From positions 62,001 through 126,000 of the forward strand of contig DAOULH010000042.1 of assembly GCA_034420475.1 (NCBI GenBank): a DNA stretch of 64,000 nt, in the 5' to 3' direction. Positions 41,764 to 50,551 of the stretch are shown here, piece after piece. Position 1 is the first letter of the stretch. Each line of letters starts with the position of its first letter. A program made the translations under genes and the position numbers. Under the pieces are notes generated by a model. That model was not told where the DNA came from, searched no databases, and worked only from the letters and a program-made list of their open reading frames with translations. This stretch comes from Bin87 sp034420475. GTDB taxonomy: Bacteria > Chloroflexota > Dehalococcoidia > Lucifugimonadales > UBA3495.

Positions 41764-41923
41764 GTAACTGTTCAGAGTTGCGGGGAAAGTGTCATTGCGA
41801 GCGCAGCGCGGCAATCTCGTTGGCGCCGGGGAGTCCTTTGGGGCAGACGCTGCGGCTACGGCGTCGAGATTGCCACGGCGCCAGCGCCTCGCAATGACAA
41901 CCCCCTGAATGCTGAACAGTTAC
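41764..41923. mobile_element. MITE copy B (160 bp) with 8-bp target duplication
   Basis: Ends are a perfect 12-bp inverted repeat, GTAACTGTTCAG / CTGAACAGTTAC, with the same nested internal repeats as copy A. It is flanked by exact ACTATGGC duplications (41756-41763 and 41924-41931). Sequence is close to copy A but differs by substitutions and short indels. No ORF. It sits in the divergent gap between the glutaredoxin-like gene and the monooxygenase. Confidence 0.9.
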
Positions 41924-41958
41924 ACTATGGCGGCATTCTACAACTTTGCGTCGGTCAC

Positions 41959-41967
41959 TGCTATAAT
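41959..41967 (+). promoter_or_regulatory. Extended -10 promoter of the monooxygenase gene
   Basis: TGC followed by perfect TATAAT (41962-41967), 35 bases before the ATG and 36 bases past the MITE end. No strong -35 box, as is common with extended -10 promoters. Confidence 0.6.
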
Positions 41968-42001
41968 CCCCGGCGATTCCCCGACATCCAAGGAGACGAC
42001 A

Positions 42002-42331
42002 ATGATCGCGCTGATTGTGGAAATCAATATCAAACCCGGCTTCAAGGACCAGTTCATGGCCTCCATGCTGGGCGACGCCAGGGGCTCGAACAACGACGAG
42101 CCGGGTTGCCTGCGTTTCGACGTCCTGCAGGACAACGAGGACGAGAACAAGATCCACCTGTTCGAGGTGTACGAGGACGAGGCGGCGGTGGAAGCCCATC
42201 GCAACGCTCCCCACTTCATCAAGTGGCGGGAAGAATGCGCGGACTGGTTCGCCACGGAGAACATCCGCAAGATCGCCACGCCGGTTTATCCGGTGCCGGA
42301 GAAGTGGGAAAAGCGGCCTCCGGTGGACTGA
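42002..42331 (+). CDS. Antibiotic biosynthesis monooxygenase (quinol monooxygenase-like)
   Basis: A 109-residue ABM-fold protein, a dimeric ferredoxin-like barrel that oxidises quinols without cofactors in characterised members. Visible pattern: IALIVEINIKPGFKDQFM, the LRFDVLQDNEDENKIHLFEVY strand pair and AAVEAHRNAPHFIKWRE. The substrate is unknown. Start is set by AAGGAG six bases upstream; the longer frame enters the MITE. It has its own promoter and terminator. Confidence 0.88.
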   Translation: MIALIVEINIKPGFKDQFMASMLGDARGSNNDEPGCLRFDVLQDNEDENKIHLFEVYEDEAAVEAHRNAPHFIKWREECADWFATENIRKIATPVYPVPEKWEKRPPVD

Positions 42332-42349
42332 TCTCAGACACACCGGCGA

Positions 42350-42384
42350 CCAAACGGGGCAGGTTCATCGCCTGCCCCGTTTGG
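42350..42384. terminator. Bidirectional terminator
   Basis: Perfect 14-bp inverted repeat CCAAACGGGGCAGG / CCTGCCCCGTTTGG with a 7-base loop, between two convergent genes ending at 42331 and 42401. Confidence 0.85.
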
Positions 42385-42400
42385 TCTCTATGGCTGTGGG

Positions 42401-43726
42401 CTAATCGACCTGCCGTTGCAGGACCCGCTTGAACCCGCGCACGAAAGCGTCGACCTCAACCTCACCCAACTCGGTGGACACCGCGCCGACCAGGTTGGGC
42501 GCCAGCAGGAACCCTTCGTTCAGCATCCCGATGAACACCCGACCGGCCAGCGCTTTGTCCGTGGCGGCGATGTCCCGGTAGTTGTGCAGCGGCCCGCTGC
42601 CGAAGTGAATGCCGAAGAGGGAGCCGGCTCCCGTGACTACGACGGGCTGTTCCAGCTCGGCGCAGACCTTGCGGATGCCCTGTTTCAGCATCTCGGTCAA
42701 CTCGGCGAGGCGGCGGTACACGGTCGGGGTCAGTTCGTTCAGCGTGGCGACGCCGGCGGCCATGCTGATAGGGTTGGCGTTGAAGGTGCCGCCGTGGGCG
42801 ATGGCAGCCCCGTTGACCGGACTGTACTGGGCCATAACATCCGACCGGCCGCCAAACGCGCCCACCGCGAAGCCGCCGCCGATGATCTTGCCCAGGGCGG
42901 TCATGTCGGGCGTGACGCCGTAGTATTCCTGGGCGCCGCCGGGCGCGACGCGGAAGCTGATCACCTCGTCGAATATGAGCAGCGCCCCACTGTCATCGGC
43001 AAAGTCGCGCAGCATGGACAGGTACGACGGATCAGCGGGCAGCATACCCACCGAGCCCATCACCGGCTCGACGATCACTGCGGCCAACTCATCACGATGC
43101 TCCTCCAGGATGTTCCGGGCCACCTCGACGTCGTTGTAAGGGACGATGATGGCCTGGTCCAGGACGCCATCGGCAAGGCCGGCGCTGGACGCGACGGGTT
43201 CCGGGTGATCGTAGGCGCCGCCGCTGGCCGGGTCGATGCGCAGGCTGACCAGAACCGCGTCATGAGTGCCGTGGTAGCCGCCTTCCACCTTGGCAAACTT
43301 GCTGCGGCCGGTGAAGGCGCGGGCGGCGCGTAGCGTATTGAGCGTGGCCTCGGTGCCGGAGTTGGTGAAGCGCACCTGGTCGAAAGACGGGATGCGCTCG
43401 CACAGCAGTTTGGCGAGTTCCACCTGGTGACGGTTGGGCGAGTTGTACGCCAGACCAAGCTCCATCTGCTGCCGCGCGGCGTCAAGAACGGGAGCGGGTC
43501 CGTGGCCCAGGATCATGGTGGTCATCGTGTTGATGAAGTCGAGACGCTCGACGCCATCGGCATCCGTTACCACGGCTCCCTGGGCGGATTCGGTGAAGAT
43601 CGGGTACGGGTTCCAGAAGATGGAATGCCGGCTGTCACCGTCGGGCAAGTACCGGCAGGCTTCTTCCCAGATGTCGCGGGATTTCGGGGTGGTCTCAACG
43701 TAGCGGGCTATCTCGTCGTATGGCAC
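42401..43726 (-). CDS. Class III aminotransferase (glutamate-1-semialdehyde aminomutase-like)
   Basis: A 441-residue PLP aminotransferase. Blocks: FWNPYPIFTESAQGAVVTD, the GSA-AM-like VRFTNSGTEATLNTLRAARA, FAKVEGGYHGTHD, ALLIFDEVISFRVAPGG and the PLP-lysine TALGKIIGGGFAVGAFGG. A heme role is uncertain since no other heme genes are near; many paralogues act on other substrates. GTG at 43726 is chosen with GGAG nine bases upstream, because no conserved residue lies before it. The MFS gene ends 162 bases upstream. Confidence 0.88.
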   Translation of the reverse strand: MPYDEIARYVETTPKSRDIWEEACRYLPDGDSRHSIFWNPYPIFTESAQGAVVTDADGVERLDFINTMTTMILGHGPAPVLDAARQQMELGLAYNSPNRHQVELAKLLCERIPSFDQVRFTNSGTEATLNTLRAARAFTGRSKFAKVEGGYHGTHDAVLVSLRIDPASGGAYDHPEPVASSAGLADGVLDQAIIVPYNDVEVARNILEEHRDELAAVIVEPVMGSVGMLPADPSYLSMLRDFADDSGALLIFDEVISFRVAPGGAQEYYGVTPDMTALGKIIGGGFAVGAFGGRSDVMAQYSPVNGAAIAHGGTFNANPISMAAGVATLNELTPTVYRRLAELTEMLKQGIRKVCAELEQPVVVTGAGSLFGIHFGSGPLHNYRDIAATDKALAGRVFIGMLNEGFLLAPNLVGAVSTELGEVEVDAFVRGFKRVLQRQVD

Positions 43727-43888
43727 GGCACAACTCCGGAAACTGCAATGTCCTGATCCAAGGGTAGCAAACTCCGCCCGCGACCGATGCGTGCGGGTTT
43801 TATAAATCTCAACCAAATGCCGAGCGGCGCAGCGACGCAATGGCCGACGCGTGGTCCGGCCGGCAGCAAGCGTCGCAACTCCGTCCGG

Positions 43889-45295
43889 CTAATTGTCACC
43901 ACCGGCGGGACTGGCAACGGCCGCCACCGGGCGAGCCTCGCCCCGGAAGTAGATGCCGCGCCAGAAACCGCTGCCGATGAGCGTGCCAACGACCACCAGG
44001 GTGAACGCTGCGCCCGCCACCGCCATGACGTTCCCGGGGGACCAGAAGTCCGCCAGGCGTCCGTACAGCAGGTTGGCAAAGGCCATGCTGCCGCCCACGT
44101 GCATGGAATACACCGACGACACGCGGCCGCGAATGTCGTCAGGGACGACCGACTGGATGATAGTGTGGGTGATGGTCATGAAGCCGGAAGTGCCGAGGCC
44201 CATCAAGATCGCCGCGATCATGGAAATCCCGGTCTGGGCGGAGAGCCCCAGCCCGATGGGGGTCAGGCTGCTGGTGAAGCCGAGGAACAGGAACACTCTC
44301 CCCCGTGTCATGTGGCTGACGATGCCGCCCACGAAAATTGATGAGAGCAGCGCTCCGATGCCCAGGGCAGTCATCAGCGCGTAAACGTCATTCTCGTTGA
44401 ACGTGACGCCGTCGGGAGACAGCTTCTCCAGGGCCAGGGGAGGCAGCATCGACTCGAAGGACATGACCAGCACGCAGTGGGCCAGGGCCATGAGAATGAT
44501 CCCGAACACCAGCGGCGTGCTGTACGAGTACACGAACCCGGCCGCCGTGTTGGCCCAGAAGCTGCGTCGGCGGTCGATCCGGCCTGAAGATACGGTTCGA
44601 ATGCTGAGCGCGGCCGTCAGGGCAACCAGGTAGAAGACCGCGCAGGCCCAGAACACAATCGCCGAAGTGCCGATGGTCAACGCCAGGTTTTGAATGTTGA
44701 ACCCTACGCCTCCCTCACCGAACAGCACGCTGCTGCCCACGGTCGCGGCCACCGCCAGCAGGATCGCCGGACCAACCGCCCGCGAACCCTGCTGCATGGC
44801 TTCGTTGAGCGCCACGGCGTTGGGCAGGCGTTCCCGGTCCACCAGGTTCGGCGTCAACGCCTGGGCGGCGGTCTGCTGGGTGGCGCGCAGGGTACCGTTC
44901 ACAATTGCCAGCAACAGCACGTACCACGGATTGTCGACGCCCACCATCACCAGGACTGCCATGATCGCCGCCTGAGTGAGCTGCAGGGCATAGACCCACT
45001 GCAACAGCGTCTTGCGGGTCATCTTGTCGGCAAGGTAGCCGATGAATGGCATCGCGAAGAACCGGGGCGACATGGCGGCGAAGGTGATCAGGCCCACCCA
45101 GAGGCCCCAGGTTCCCTGCAACTCGGGAATGCTGTAAACCCACGCGCCGCGCGCGACGATCAACGCCCACGCGCCGCTGCCGCTGGACAGGGAGGCTACG
45201 GCCAGGAAGCGGAAGTCGCGGAAAACCAGGGCCGCGAGGAAGCGATAGGCTTTCTGCTGGAAGAAATTGCGCTGCGGGGCGGGAGCCGTGGCCAT
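43889..45295 (-). CDS. MFS family transporter
   Basis: A 468-residue, 12-helix major facilitator superfamily transporter in the cytoplasmic membrane. The motif between helices 2 and 3 is GYLADKMTRKTLLQW (G-x-x-x-D-R/K pattern). Helices are well separated, with a cytoplasmic loop near residue 210 (RTVSSGRIDRRRSFW). The arrangement resembles DUF894/enterobactin-type exporters. Substrate unknown. The start at 45295 has AGGAG seven bases upstream. A promoter lies about 140 bases upstream. Confidence 0.88.
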   Translation of the reverse strand: MATAPAPQRNFFQQKAYRFLAALVFRDFRFLAVASLSSGSGAWALIVARGAWVYSIPELQGTWGLWVGLITFAAMSPRFFAMPFIGYLADKMTRKTLLQWVYALQLTQAAIMAVLVMVGVDNPWYVLLLAIVNGTLRATQQTAAQALTPNLVDRERLPNAVALNEAMQQGSRAVGPAILLAVAATVGSSVLFGEGGVGFNIQNLALTIGTSAIVFWACAVFYLVALTAALSIRTVSSGRIDRRRSFWANTAAGFVYSYSTPLVFGIILMALAHCVLVMSFESMLPPLALEKLSPDGVTFNENDVYALMTALGIGALLSSIFVGGIVSHMTRGRVFLFLGFTSSLTPIGLGLSAQTGISMIAAILMGLGTSGFMTITHTIIQSVVPDDIRGRVSSVYSMHVGGSMAFANLLYGRLADFWSPGNVMAVAGAAFTLVVVGTLIGSGFWRGIYFRGEARPVAAVASPAGGDN

Positions 45296-45437
45296 TTCGA
45301 TACTCCTGCTTGCGACCGAAACCGAGTCTGACGACCGACGCAATCCGGCTACATGAGCAGGTCAGAAACCGGCAGACATTCGCTGCCAAACGCGCTGATG
45401 CCGTCGTTACCAGTCGTTAACACGGGATAATTCACGC

Positions 45438-45465
45438 ATTATAACCCACGGCAATTAGGGGTCAA
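45438..45465 (-). promoter_or_regulatory. Promoter of the MFS gene
   Basis: On the minus strand TTGACC (45460-45465), 16 bases, then perfect TATAAT (45438-45443), giving a leader near 135 bases before the ATG at 45295. The rest of the 338-base gap (45296-45633) shows no ORF; short GC-rich inverted segments around 45570-45600 are not convincing as a terminator. Confidence 0.6.
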
Positions 45466-45633
45466 ATTGCCGCATCGGTAGTGACTGCAGTTGCATCCCG
45501 ACGAACCCGAAGACCAACCCTGCCGTCCCAAGCGTGTAGTCGCTCCCAGATGAAATTGGCCGGAGACCGCTCACACGCCTCCGGCCGGGGTGTTTGGCGA
45601 TTCTGACGTGGTGTTTGCGCCGATTAACGGCCG

Positions 45634-46806
45634 CTAATCGGGGCGTCCAAACACCGCCACGGAGCAGGTGAAAGATCCCGGTCGACCGCCCAGGTTGTGG
45701 GTGATGCCCAGATCGGCTTTCTGCAATTGCCGGCCGCCGGCTTTGCCCTGCATCTGCTTGTACACCTCGTAGATCATGCGGATGCCGCTGGCGCCGATGG
45801 GGTGGCCAAAGCACTTGAGGCCGCCGTCAGTGTTCACCGGCAAATCGCCCTCCAGGGAGAATGCGCCATCGGCCACATCGGCGCTGGCCTGGCCGCGGGG
45901 GCTGAACCCCAGGTCCTCCATGATGATCAGCTCGGTGATGGTGAAGCAGTCGTGGACCATCGCCATGTCAATCTCGGTGCGAGGGTCGGTGATGCCCGCT
46001 TCCTCGTAGGCGGCCTGGCTGGCGCGCACGGTCTCCGGGAAGTAGGTAAAGTCCCAGTCGTTGCGCAGGACGCCAAAGGCTCCAACCGCCAGGCCGAGAC
46101 CCTTCACCAGGATGTAGTCGTCGCGGAGGGTGCGGGCGATCTCCGGCGTGGTGATGATGGCGGCGGCTGCGCCGTCGCTGACGCCGCAGCAGTCGTACAG
46201 GCCCAGGGGCCACGCGATCATCGGCGCGTTGATGATCTGGTCCTCGCTGACCTCCCGCTGGAAGTGCGCCTTGGAGTTCAGCGTCCCGTTGTGATGGTTC
46301 TTGGAAGCGATCTGCGCCAGCGTGCGCTTGCCGTCGTCATATTCTATGCCGTAGTGGTGGAAGTAGCGGGTGGCCGCCATTGCGAACTGCGACGGCGGCG
46401 GGGTGGGCGGCTCCACATCGGAGCCGGGCCCGGCAGCGATGGCCAGACCGGAGAAGCCGCTGTCCTTGAGCTTCTCCACGCCCATGGCCAGGACAATGTC
46501 GTACACCCCGGCGGCCACGGCGTAGCAAGCGTTGCGAAAAGCGTCGGTGGCGGTGGCGCAAGCGTTCTCAACGCGGGTGATGGGGATGTAGTCCAGCTTG
46601 AGGGCCTCGGCCAGGGGCTGGCCGGTACGAAAACTGCTGACGGTGCCCAGCCAGGCGGCCTGAATGTCGCCGGCGTCCAGACCGGCGTCTTCGTAGGCTT
46701 CATAGGCGGCCTCTACCATGAGGTCCGCCGCAGATGCATCCCAACGCTCGCCAAAACGGGTGCAGCCCATGCCGACCACGGCGACCCGATCTCGTATTCC
46801 GCTCAT
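45634..46806 (-). CDS. Thiolase family protein (acetyl-CoA acetyltransferase-like)
   Basis: A 390-residue thiolase. The nucleophile is Cys in ITRVENACATATDAF near residue 83. The second active-site region is MVHDCFTITELI, where bacterial SCP2-type thiolases carry HxCF. The C-terminal motif GGLKCFGHPIGASGIRMI holds the catalytic His. The pattern is that of SCP2-type/archaeal thiolases, which commonly pair with DUF35 proteins. It lies 22 bases past the TIR-like gene, which is coupled to an HMG-CoA synthase-like/DUF35 fusion. Acyl-CoA condensation or cleavage in an unknown pathway is inferred. Confidence 0.92.
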   Translation of the reverse strand: MSGIRDRVAVVGMGCTRFGERWDASAADLMVEAAYEAYEDAGLDAGDIQAAWLGTVSSFRTGQPLAEALKLDYIPITRVENACATATDAFRNACYAVAAGVYDIVLAMGVEKLKDSGFSGLAIAAGPGSDVEPPTPPPSQFAMAATRYFHHYGIEYDDGKRTLAQIASKNHHNGTLNSKAHFQREVSEDQIINAPMIAWPLGLYDCCGVSDGAAAAIITTPEIARTLRDDYILVKGLGLAVGAFGVLRNDWDFTYFPETVRASQAAYEEAGITDPRTEIDMAMVHDCFTITELIIMEDLGFSPRGQASADVADGAFSLEGDLPVNTDGGLKCFGHPIGASGIRMIYEVYKQMQGKAGGRQLQKADLGITHNLGGRPGSFTCSVAVFGRPD

Positions 46807-46828
46807 AAATCCCCCTGTCGAAGTTACT

Positions 46829-47731
46829 TCACTCGTTCAATATGCTTGACAGATGTTGGTACAAATCGGCTTCCAAACCGGATTTGCCTCTTATTGCGTC
46901 CTTGTAAAAAATGACCCTGTATCCGCTTAGGTCAAAGGGCAGTCGGGTCCCTTCTTCCGCCAACAGGATCACTGGTTTGCCCAGAGCGTGGGCGTAGCCA
47001 AGTTCGTAAAAAACGTTGGCGTTGGTGGGTGTAATCTCAGCGACGACAACTTCAGAATCCGCTAAGCCCTGAATGATGTCCTGTAGGATCACGCTCGGAC
47101 GATAAATATCACTTGCTCGAAAGGCCTTTACATCCAGCCTTCGGCAAACTGGTCCAATGACTTCATCGAACAGTTCGTCATACGGGGAACCGAATTGCAT
47201 GACCACAAAAGCGGTAGGCGGCCGAGCAGACACTTCTACATTGCTGAATTCCACACGGCCATTGCCCCATGCGGACAATCCTATTTGTCCTGCTGAAAGT
47301 GGCTGTGGGAAAATATGAGTCAATACCCTAATGCCTTCAACGGTCAGACGCAAGCGTTGACCGTCTATCTGAACTTCGACTTGATAAGGACGTTCAGGCT
47401 GCAAATTGGCACGAATTCCCGCTCCGTCCAGTCTTATCAAACCGAGACTGGGTTCAAATTCGGAAACGACATAAGCTTCTCCATGACCGCCCAGCCCAAC
47501 GATGATCTGGCGCGAGTTAGGAGAAGTGTAACCCAACAGGACTCCACCGCCGTCGGCCTCTTCGGAGAGAGCGACAACGGCCTTCACGGTTCCATTGCGC
47601 AATCGTGAGTGACCTAACAGTATGCCCCGCGCTGACGCAGGCGACCCTAGGTACTCAGCGCGTCTATCCCCTAACTCCCAATTGCCGGTAACCGCAGCCC
47701 AACTGGAAAGCGGTTTCGATAAAGTCATCAT
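46829..47731 (-). CDS. Lectin-like/TIR-like two-domain protein (effector candidate)
   Basis: A 300-residue protein, AT-richer than its neighbours. Residues 15-170 look like a concanavalin/LamG-type jelly roll of strands (YQVEVQIDGQRLRLTVEG, QIGLSAWGNGRVEFSNVEV). Residues 172-300 form a TIR-like or nucleoside-deoxyribosyltransferase-like domain: TAFVVMQFGSPYDELFDEVI, DIYRPSVILQDIIQGLADS, VVVAEITPTNANVFYELGYA with the conserved Glu (about 243) and GKPVILLAEE. Such domains act as nucleotide or NAD hydrolases in bacterial defence. Its start overlaps the preceding gene's stop (ATGA), so it is translated with an acyl-CoA enzyme. No partner nuclease or cyclase is adjacent. Confidence 0.8.
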   Translation of the reverse strand: MMTLSKPLSSWAAVTGNWELGDRRAEYLGSPASARGILLGHSRLRNGTVKAVVALSEEADGGGVLLGYTSPNSRQIIVGLGGHGEAYVVSEFEPSLGLIRLDGAGIRANLQPERPYQVEVQIDGQRLRLTVEGIRVLTHIFPQPLSAGQIGLSAWGNGRVEFSNVEVSARPPTAFVVMQFGSPYDELFDEVIGPVCRRLDVKAFRASDIYRPSVILQDIIQGLADSEVVVAEITPTNANVFYELGYAHALGKPVILLAEEGTRLPFDLSGYRVIFYKDAIRGKSGLEADLYQHLSSILNE

Positions 47732-49173
47732 ATTCCGCCTTTTTGCGTTACTGCCGCCGGCTCGGGTGTACGCCTGGGTATGGCTTTCCAGTAGTAGTTG
47801 TGGATGCCGTTGACGACGCGCAGCTTGCGGAAGCTCATTTCCACCGGCATCCCGACATGCACCTCGTCAAGTTCGCGGTCGGTCATCATGCAGAGTACGC
47901 GGCCACCACCCTCGAAATCCACGACTGTCACCACCAGCGGGGTATCCACCGCGCCGGCGATGTAGTCCATCGAATAGGTGAAGACCGAGGCCGGCGTTTC
48001 GCTGAGGCGCACCGGTTCGCTGTCGTCCACCTTGCGGCACTCCACGCAGACCCGCTGAGCCGGGTATTGCACGTAGCCGCAGCTCCGGCACCGCGCTCCG
48101 TACAGCCGCACGTTCTTGTCGCCCTCGCGCCACAAGGCGGACACGGACGGAGATGCCGCCGCCGGACGACGGGAAGCGTCGTCAAGCGTCCAGACTTCGC
48201 GCCAGCGCGCGTAGGTCTCGTAGTCACCGAGCATACGCTTGGCTGCAAGCCAACCGGACACCCCCATGGGCGGGGTCGGCGCGCCGGCGATGGCGTCGGT
48301 GACGCGGAAGCCGATAACGTCGCTGCCGTCCCCGTAGGCCACGGTCAGCAGCAGATCCTTCGGTTCCGCGGTCTCCAGCGCCGACGCGAGGAGCATGGGC
48401 GCAAAGGCGGCTCCGGTGTTGCCCACGGCGCCGAACAACGGCTCCTGGACCTGGCTGTCGGCGAACCCCAGCTGACGGGCCGACCGGGAATGGCGGCGGG
48501 CATCGGGCGCGTACAGGGCGATTTTCGCAACGTCGGACGAACCAATGCCGGTACGCTGGAAATAGCCGCTGACGGCATCAGGGACGATGCGCTCAATGCC
48601 TTCTTCGGTGGCAAAACGATCCTCCCACGTACGCACGAAGGGATCGCCGGGCGTGCGCCAGGCATCCAGCATGTTGTCGGTCACGGCGTGGCTGCCGACG
48701 TGTTCGGCGATCACCCCCTGGTCAGCGATGACGAAAGCGGCGGCGCCATCGCCGGAGGCGCGCTCGGTTTCCCCCCGCGGCGGACCCTGGCGGCTGTCGG
48801 CGACGACCACGAGGACCTGTCCGGCTCTTCCGGAAGCCACGGCATCCAGGGCGGTCTGCAAGGCGTTGGTGCCGGCCCGGAGCACGTTGGCGACGTCAAC
48901 GGCGAAAATGTCGGTGCGGAGGTCGAGAGCGGCCGCCACGATGGCGGCGCACTGCTTTTCCGCGTAGGGCGGCGTGGTGCTGGCGAACACGATGCCGTCA
49001 ATGAGAGAGCGATCCCTGCCGGTGAGGCAATCGGAGCCCGCGGCGACGGCCATGGTCACGCTGTCCTCGTCGAAATTGGCTACCGCGCGTTCCTGGCGGG
49101 AGTTCCAGCCCGCGGTTTCCGCGCCCAGACGGTAGCGGGGGATGTACGCGCCATAGACTGCGATGCCGACCAA
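47728..49173 (-). CDS. HMG-CoA synthase-like protein fused to a DUF35 zinc-ribbon/OB domain
   Basis: A 481-residue fusion. Residues 1-300 have the HMG-CoA synthase/KAS III thiolase fold (VGIAVYGAYIPRYRLG, LIDGIVFASTTPPYAEKQ, LLLTVAYGDGSDVIGF). The expected nucleophile Cys region reads DVANVLRAGTNAL (93-105) with Val-Leu, so condensation activity is doubtful. The C-terminal 120 residues are DUF35: a zinc ribbon (CRSCGYVQYPAQRVCVEC) and an OB fold. In archaea separate thiolase, HMG-CoA synthase and DUF35 proteins form one complex, and the thiolase gene nearby fits that. Start is TTG at 49173 with GGAG seven bases upstream. Confidence 0.87.
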   Translation of the reverse strand: MVGIAVYGAYIPRYRLGAETAGWNSRQERAVANFDEDSVTMAVAAGSDCLTGRDRSLIDGIVFASTTPPYAEKQCAAIVAAALDLRTDIFAVDVANVLRAGTNALQTALDAVASGRAGQVLVVVADSRQGPPRGETERASGDGAAAFVIADQGVIAEHVGSHAVTDNMLDAWRTPGDPFVRTWEDRFATEEGIERIVPDAVSGYFQRTGIGSSDVAKIALYAPDARRHSRSARQLGFADSQVQEPLFGAVGNTGAAFAPMLLASALETAEPKDLLLTVAYGDGSDVIGFRVTDAIAGAPTPPMGVSGWLAAKRMLGDYETYARWREVWTLDDASRRPAAASPSVSALWREGDKNVRLYGARCRSCGYVQYPAQRVCVECRKVDDSEPVRLSETPASVFTYSMDYIAGAVDTPLVVTVVDFEGGGRVLCMMTDRELDEVHVGMPVEMSFRKLRVVNGIHNYYWKAIPRRTPEPAAVTQKGGI

Positions 49174-49252
49174 TTTCCTACTCCAGACTTGGGACAAGAC
49201 GTGCCGGGGATGCTATCAGTGGGCGCGACGGAGTGTCAACGAAAAGGCCCGT

Positions 49253-49260
49253 GCTACAAT
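49253..49260 (+). promoter_or_regulatory. Extended -10 promoter of the S41 peptidase gene
   Basis: TGC then TACAAT (49255-49260). Transcription would begin near 49267-49268, at the ATG itself, implying a leaderless mRNA. Confidence 0.5.
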
Positions 49261-49267
49261 GCAGGCG

Positions 49268-50470
49268 ATGACTGATCGTTTGACAACGGCGAGGTTGCCG
49301 CTACTCCTGATTGCCCTTTCACTGCTGGTGGTTTTGGCCGGTTGCAACCGGGTCAGCGCCGTCGCCACGGAGCCGATACCGCCGGGCGACCGTCTGCCTG
49401 CTGAACTCGGAACCGTGGGCGAGGCCTATCGCATCCTGCTGGACGAACACGTCGATCACGAGGTGCTGGACCCGAAAAACCTGTCGGAAGGGGCAATTCG
49501 CGGAATGCTGGCCGCGTTGGAAGACCCGCACGCCTCGTATCTCAGCGCAGAACAGCATTCCCGGGAACAGGAGGGCTATCGGGGTTACTTCGAGGGCATC
49601 GGCGCGCAGGTTACGTTGACGGAAGCTGGCCTGACCGTGATCGCTCCAATCCCGGGCGCGCCCGCCGAGGAGGCGGGCATCCGAGCCGGCGACCTGATCC
49701 TGGCAGTGGACGGCGAAGACATAGACGGGCTTACTCTGATCGAGTCGGTGAACCTGATCCGCGGGCCGGGAGGCACTGAGGTCACGCTGCTGGTGCGTCA
49801 CGTCGGAGCATTCGAGGACGTCAGCATCACGGTGACCAGGGGACGAATCCCCATCGAGAGCACCGCGTTCCGTATGCTGGAAGATGGCATCGGCCACCTG
49901 TGGATTTACAGCTTCTCCAACACCACGGAGGACGAGGTCAGGCGCGCGCTGGACGAACTGGAAACCGCGGACGGGCGCGGTCTGATCCTGGACCTGCGCA
50001 ATAATCCCGGCGGCCTGCTGGCGTCGGTGATCAGCGTCACCGACCTGTTCCTGGACAGCGGTACAATACTCTACGAGATCGACGCCGAGGGCGACCGGAG
50101 CGACTACGAGGCCGCCCGACGCGGGCCGGCCACCGACGTGCCAATCATCGTGGTGGTCAACCAGTTCTCGGCCAGCGCCAGCGAAATCATGGCCGGGGCG
50201 ATCCAGACCAGCGGCCGCGCCACCGTGGTGGGCACCAGCACCTTCGGCAAGGGCAGCGTCAACATCGCTCGTGAACTGTCGGATGGCTCAGCCATCTACT
50301 TCACTATCCGGCGATGGTACCTTTCGGACGGCACCCAGATTGAGGGCGAAGGCGTCACTCCCGACATCGAGATCGAAGCCGACGCGCACCCGCTGCCCAT
50401 AGAATTCGAGCAGGACGCGGCCCTGAAACGCGCCTTCGAGGCGCTCAATCAGCAAATCGCCCGGCGCTAG
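49268..50470 (+). CDS. S41 family C-terminal processing peptidase, lipoprotein
   Basis: A 400-residue carboxyl-terminal processing protease (Ctp/Prc family), exported. A signal peptide (LPLLLIALSLLVVLAGC) with lipobox LAGC suggests a lipid anchor. An N-terminal helical part precedes a PDZ domain at about residues 85-175 (GIGAQVTLTEAGLTVIAP, AGIRAGDLILAVDGEDIDG). The catalytic domain has Ser in NQFSASASEIMAGAIQ and Lys in GTSTFGKGSVN. Its length matches the family. The ATG at 49268 is preferred because an extended -10 box covers the earlier ATG. It probably trims or degrades envelope proteins. Confidence 0.93.
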   Translation: MTDRLTTARLPLLLIALSLLVVLAGCNRVSAVATEPIPPGDRLPAELGTVGEAYRILLDEHVDHEVLDPKNLSEGAIRGMLAALEDPHASYLSAEQHSREQEGYRGYFEGIGAQVTLTEAGLTVIAPIPGAPAEEAGIRAGDLILAVDGEDIDGLTLIESVNLIRGPGGTEVTLLVRHVGAFEDVSITVTRGRIPIESTAFRMLEDGIGHLWIYSFSNTTEDEVRRALDELETADGRGLILDLRNNPGGLLASVISVTDLFLDSGTILYEIDAEGDRSDYEAARRGPATDVPIIVVVNQFSASASEIMAGAIQTSGRATVVGTSTFGKGSVNIARELSDGSAIYFTIRRWYLSDGTQIEGEGVTPDIEIEADAHPLPIEFEQDAALKRAFEALNQQIARR

Positions 50471-50551
50471 CCTTAAGGATAAAATGTAATTTAACAGGAC
50501 AGTCCATCAAATTGGGACAGCAACACGGAGAGACCAGAAACGGCGGGCATC

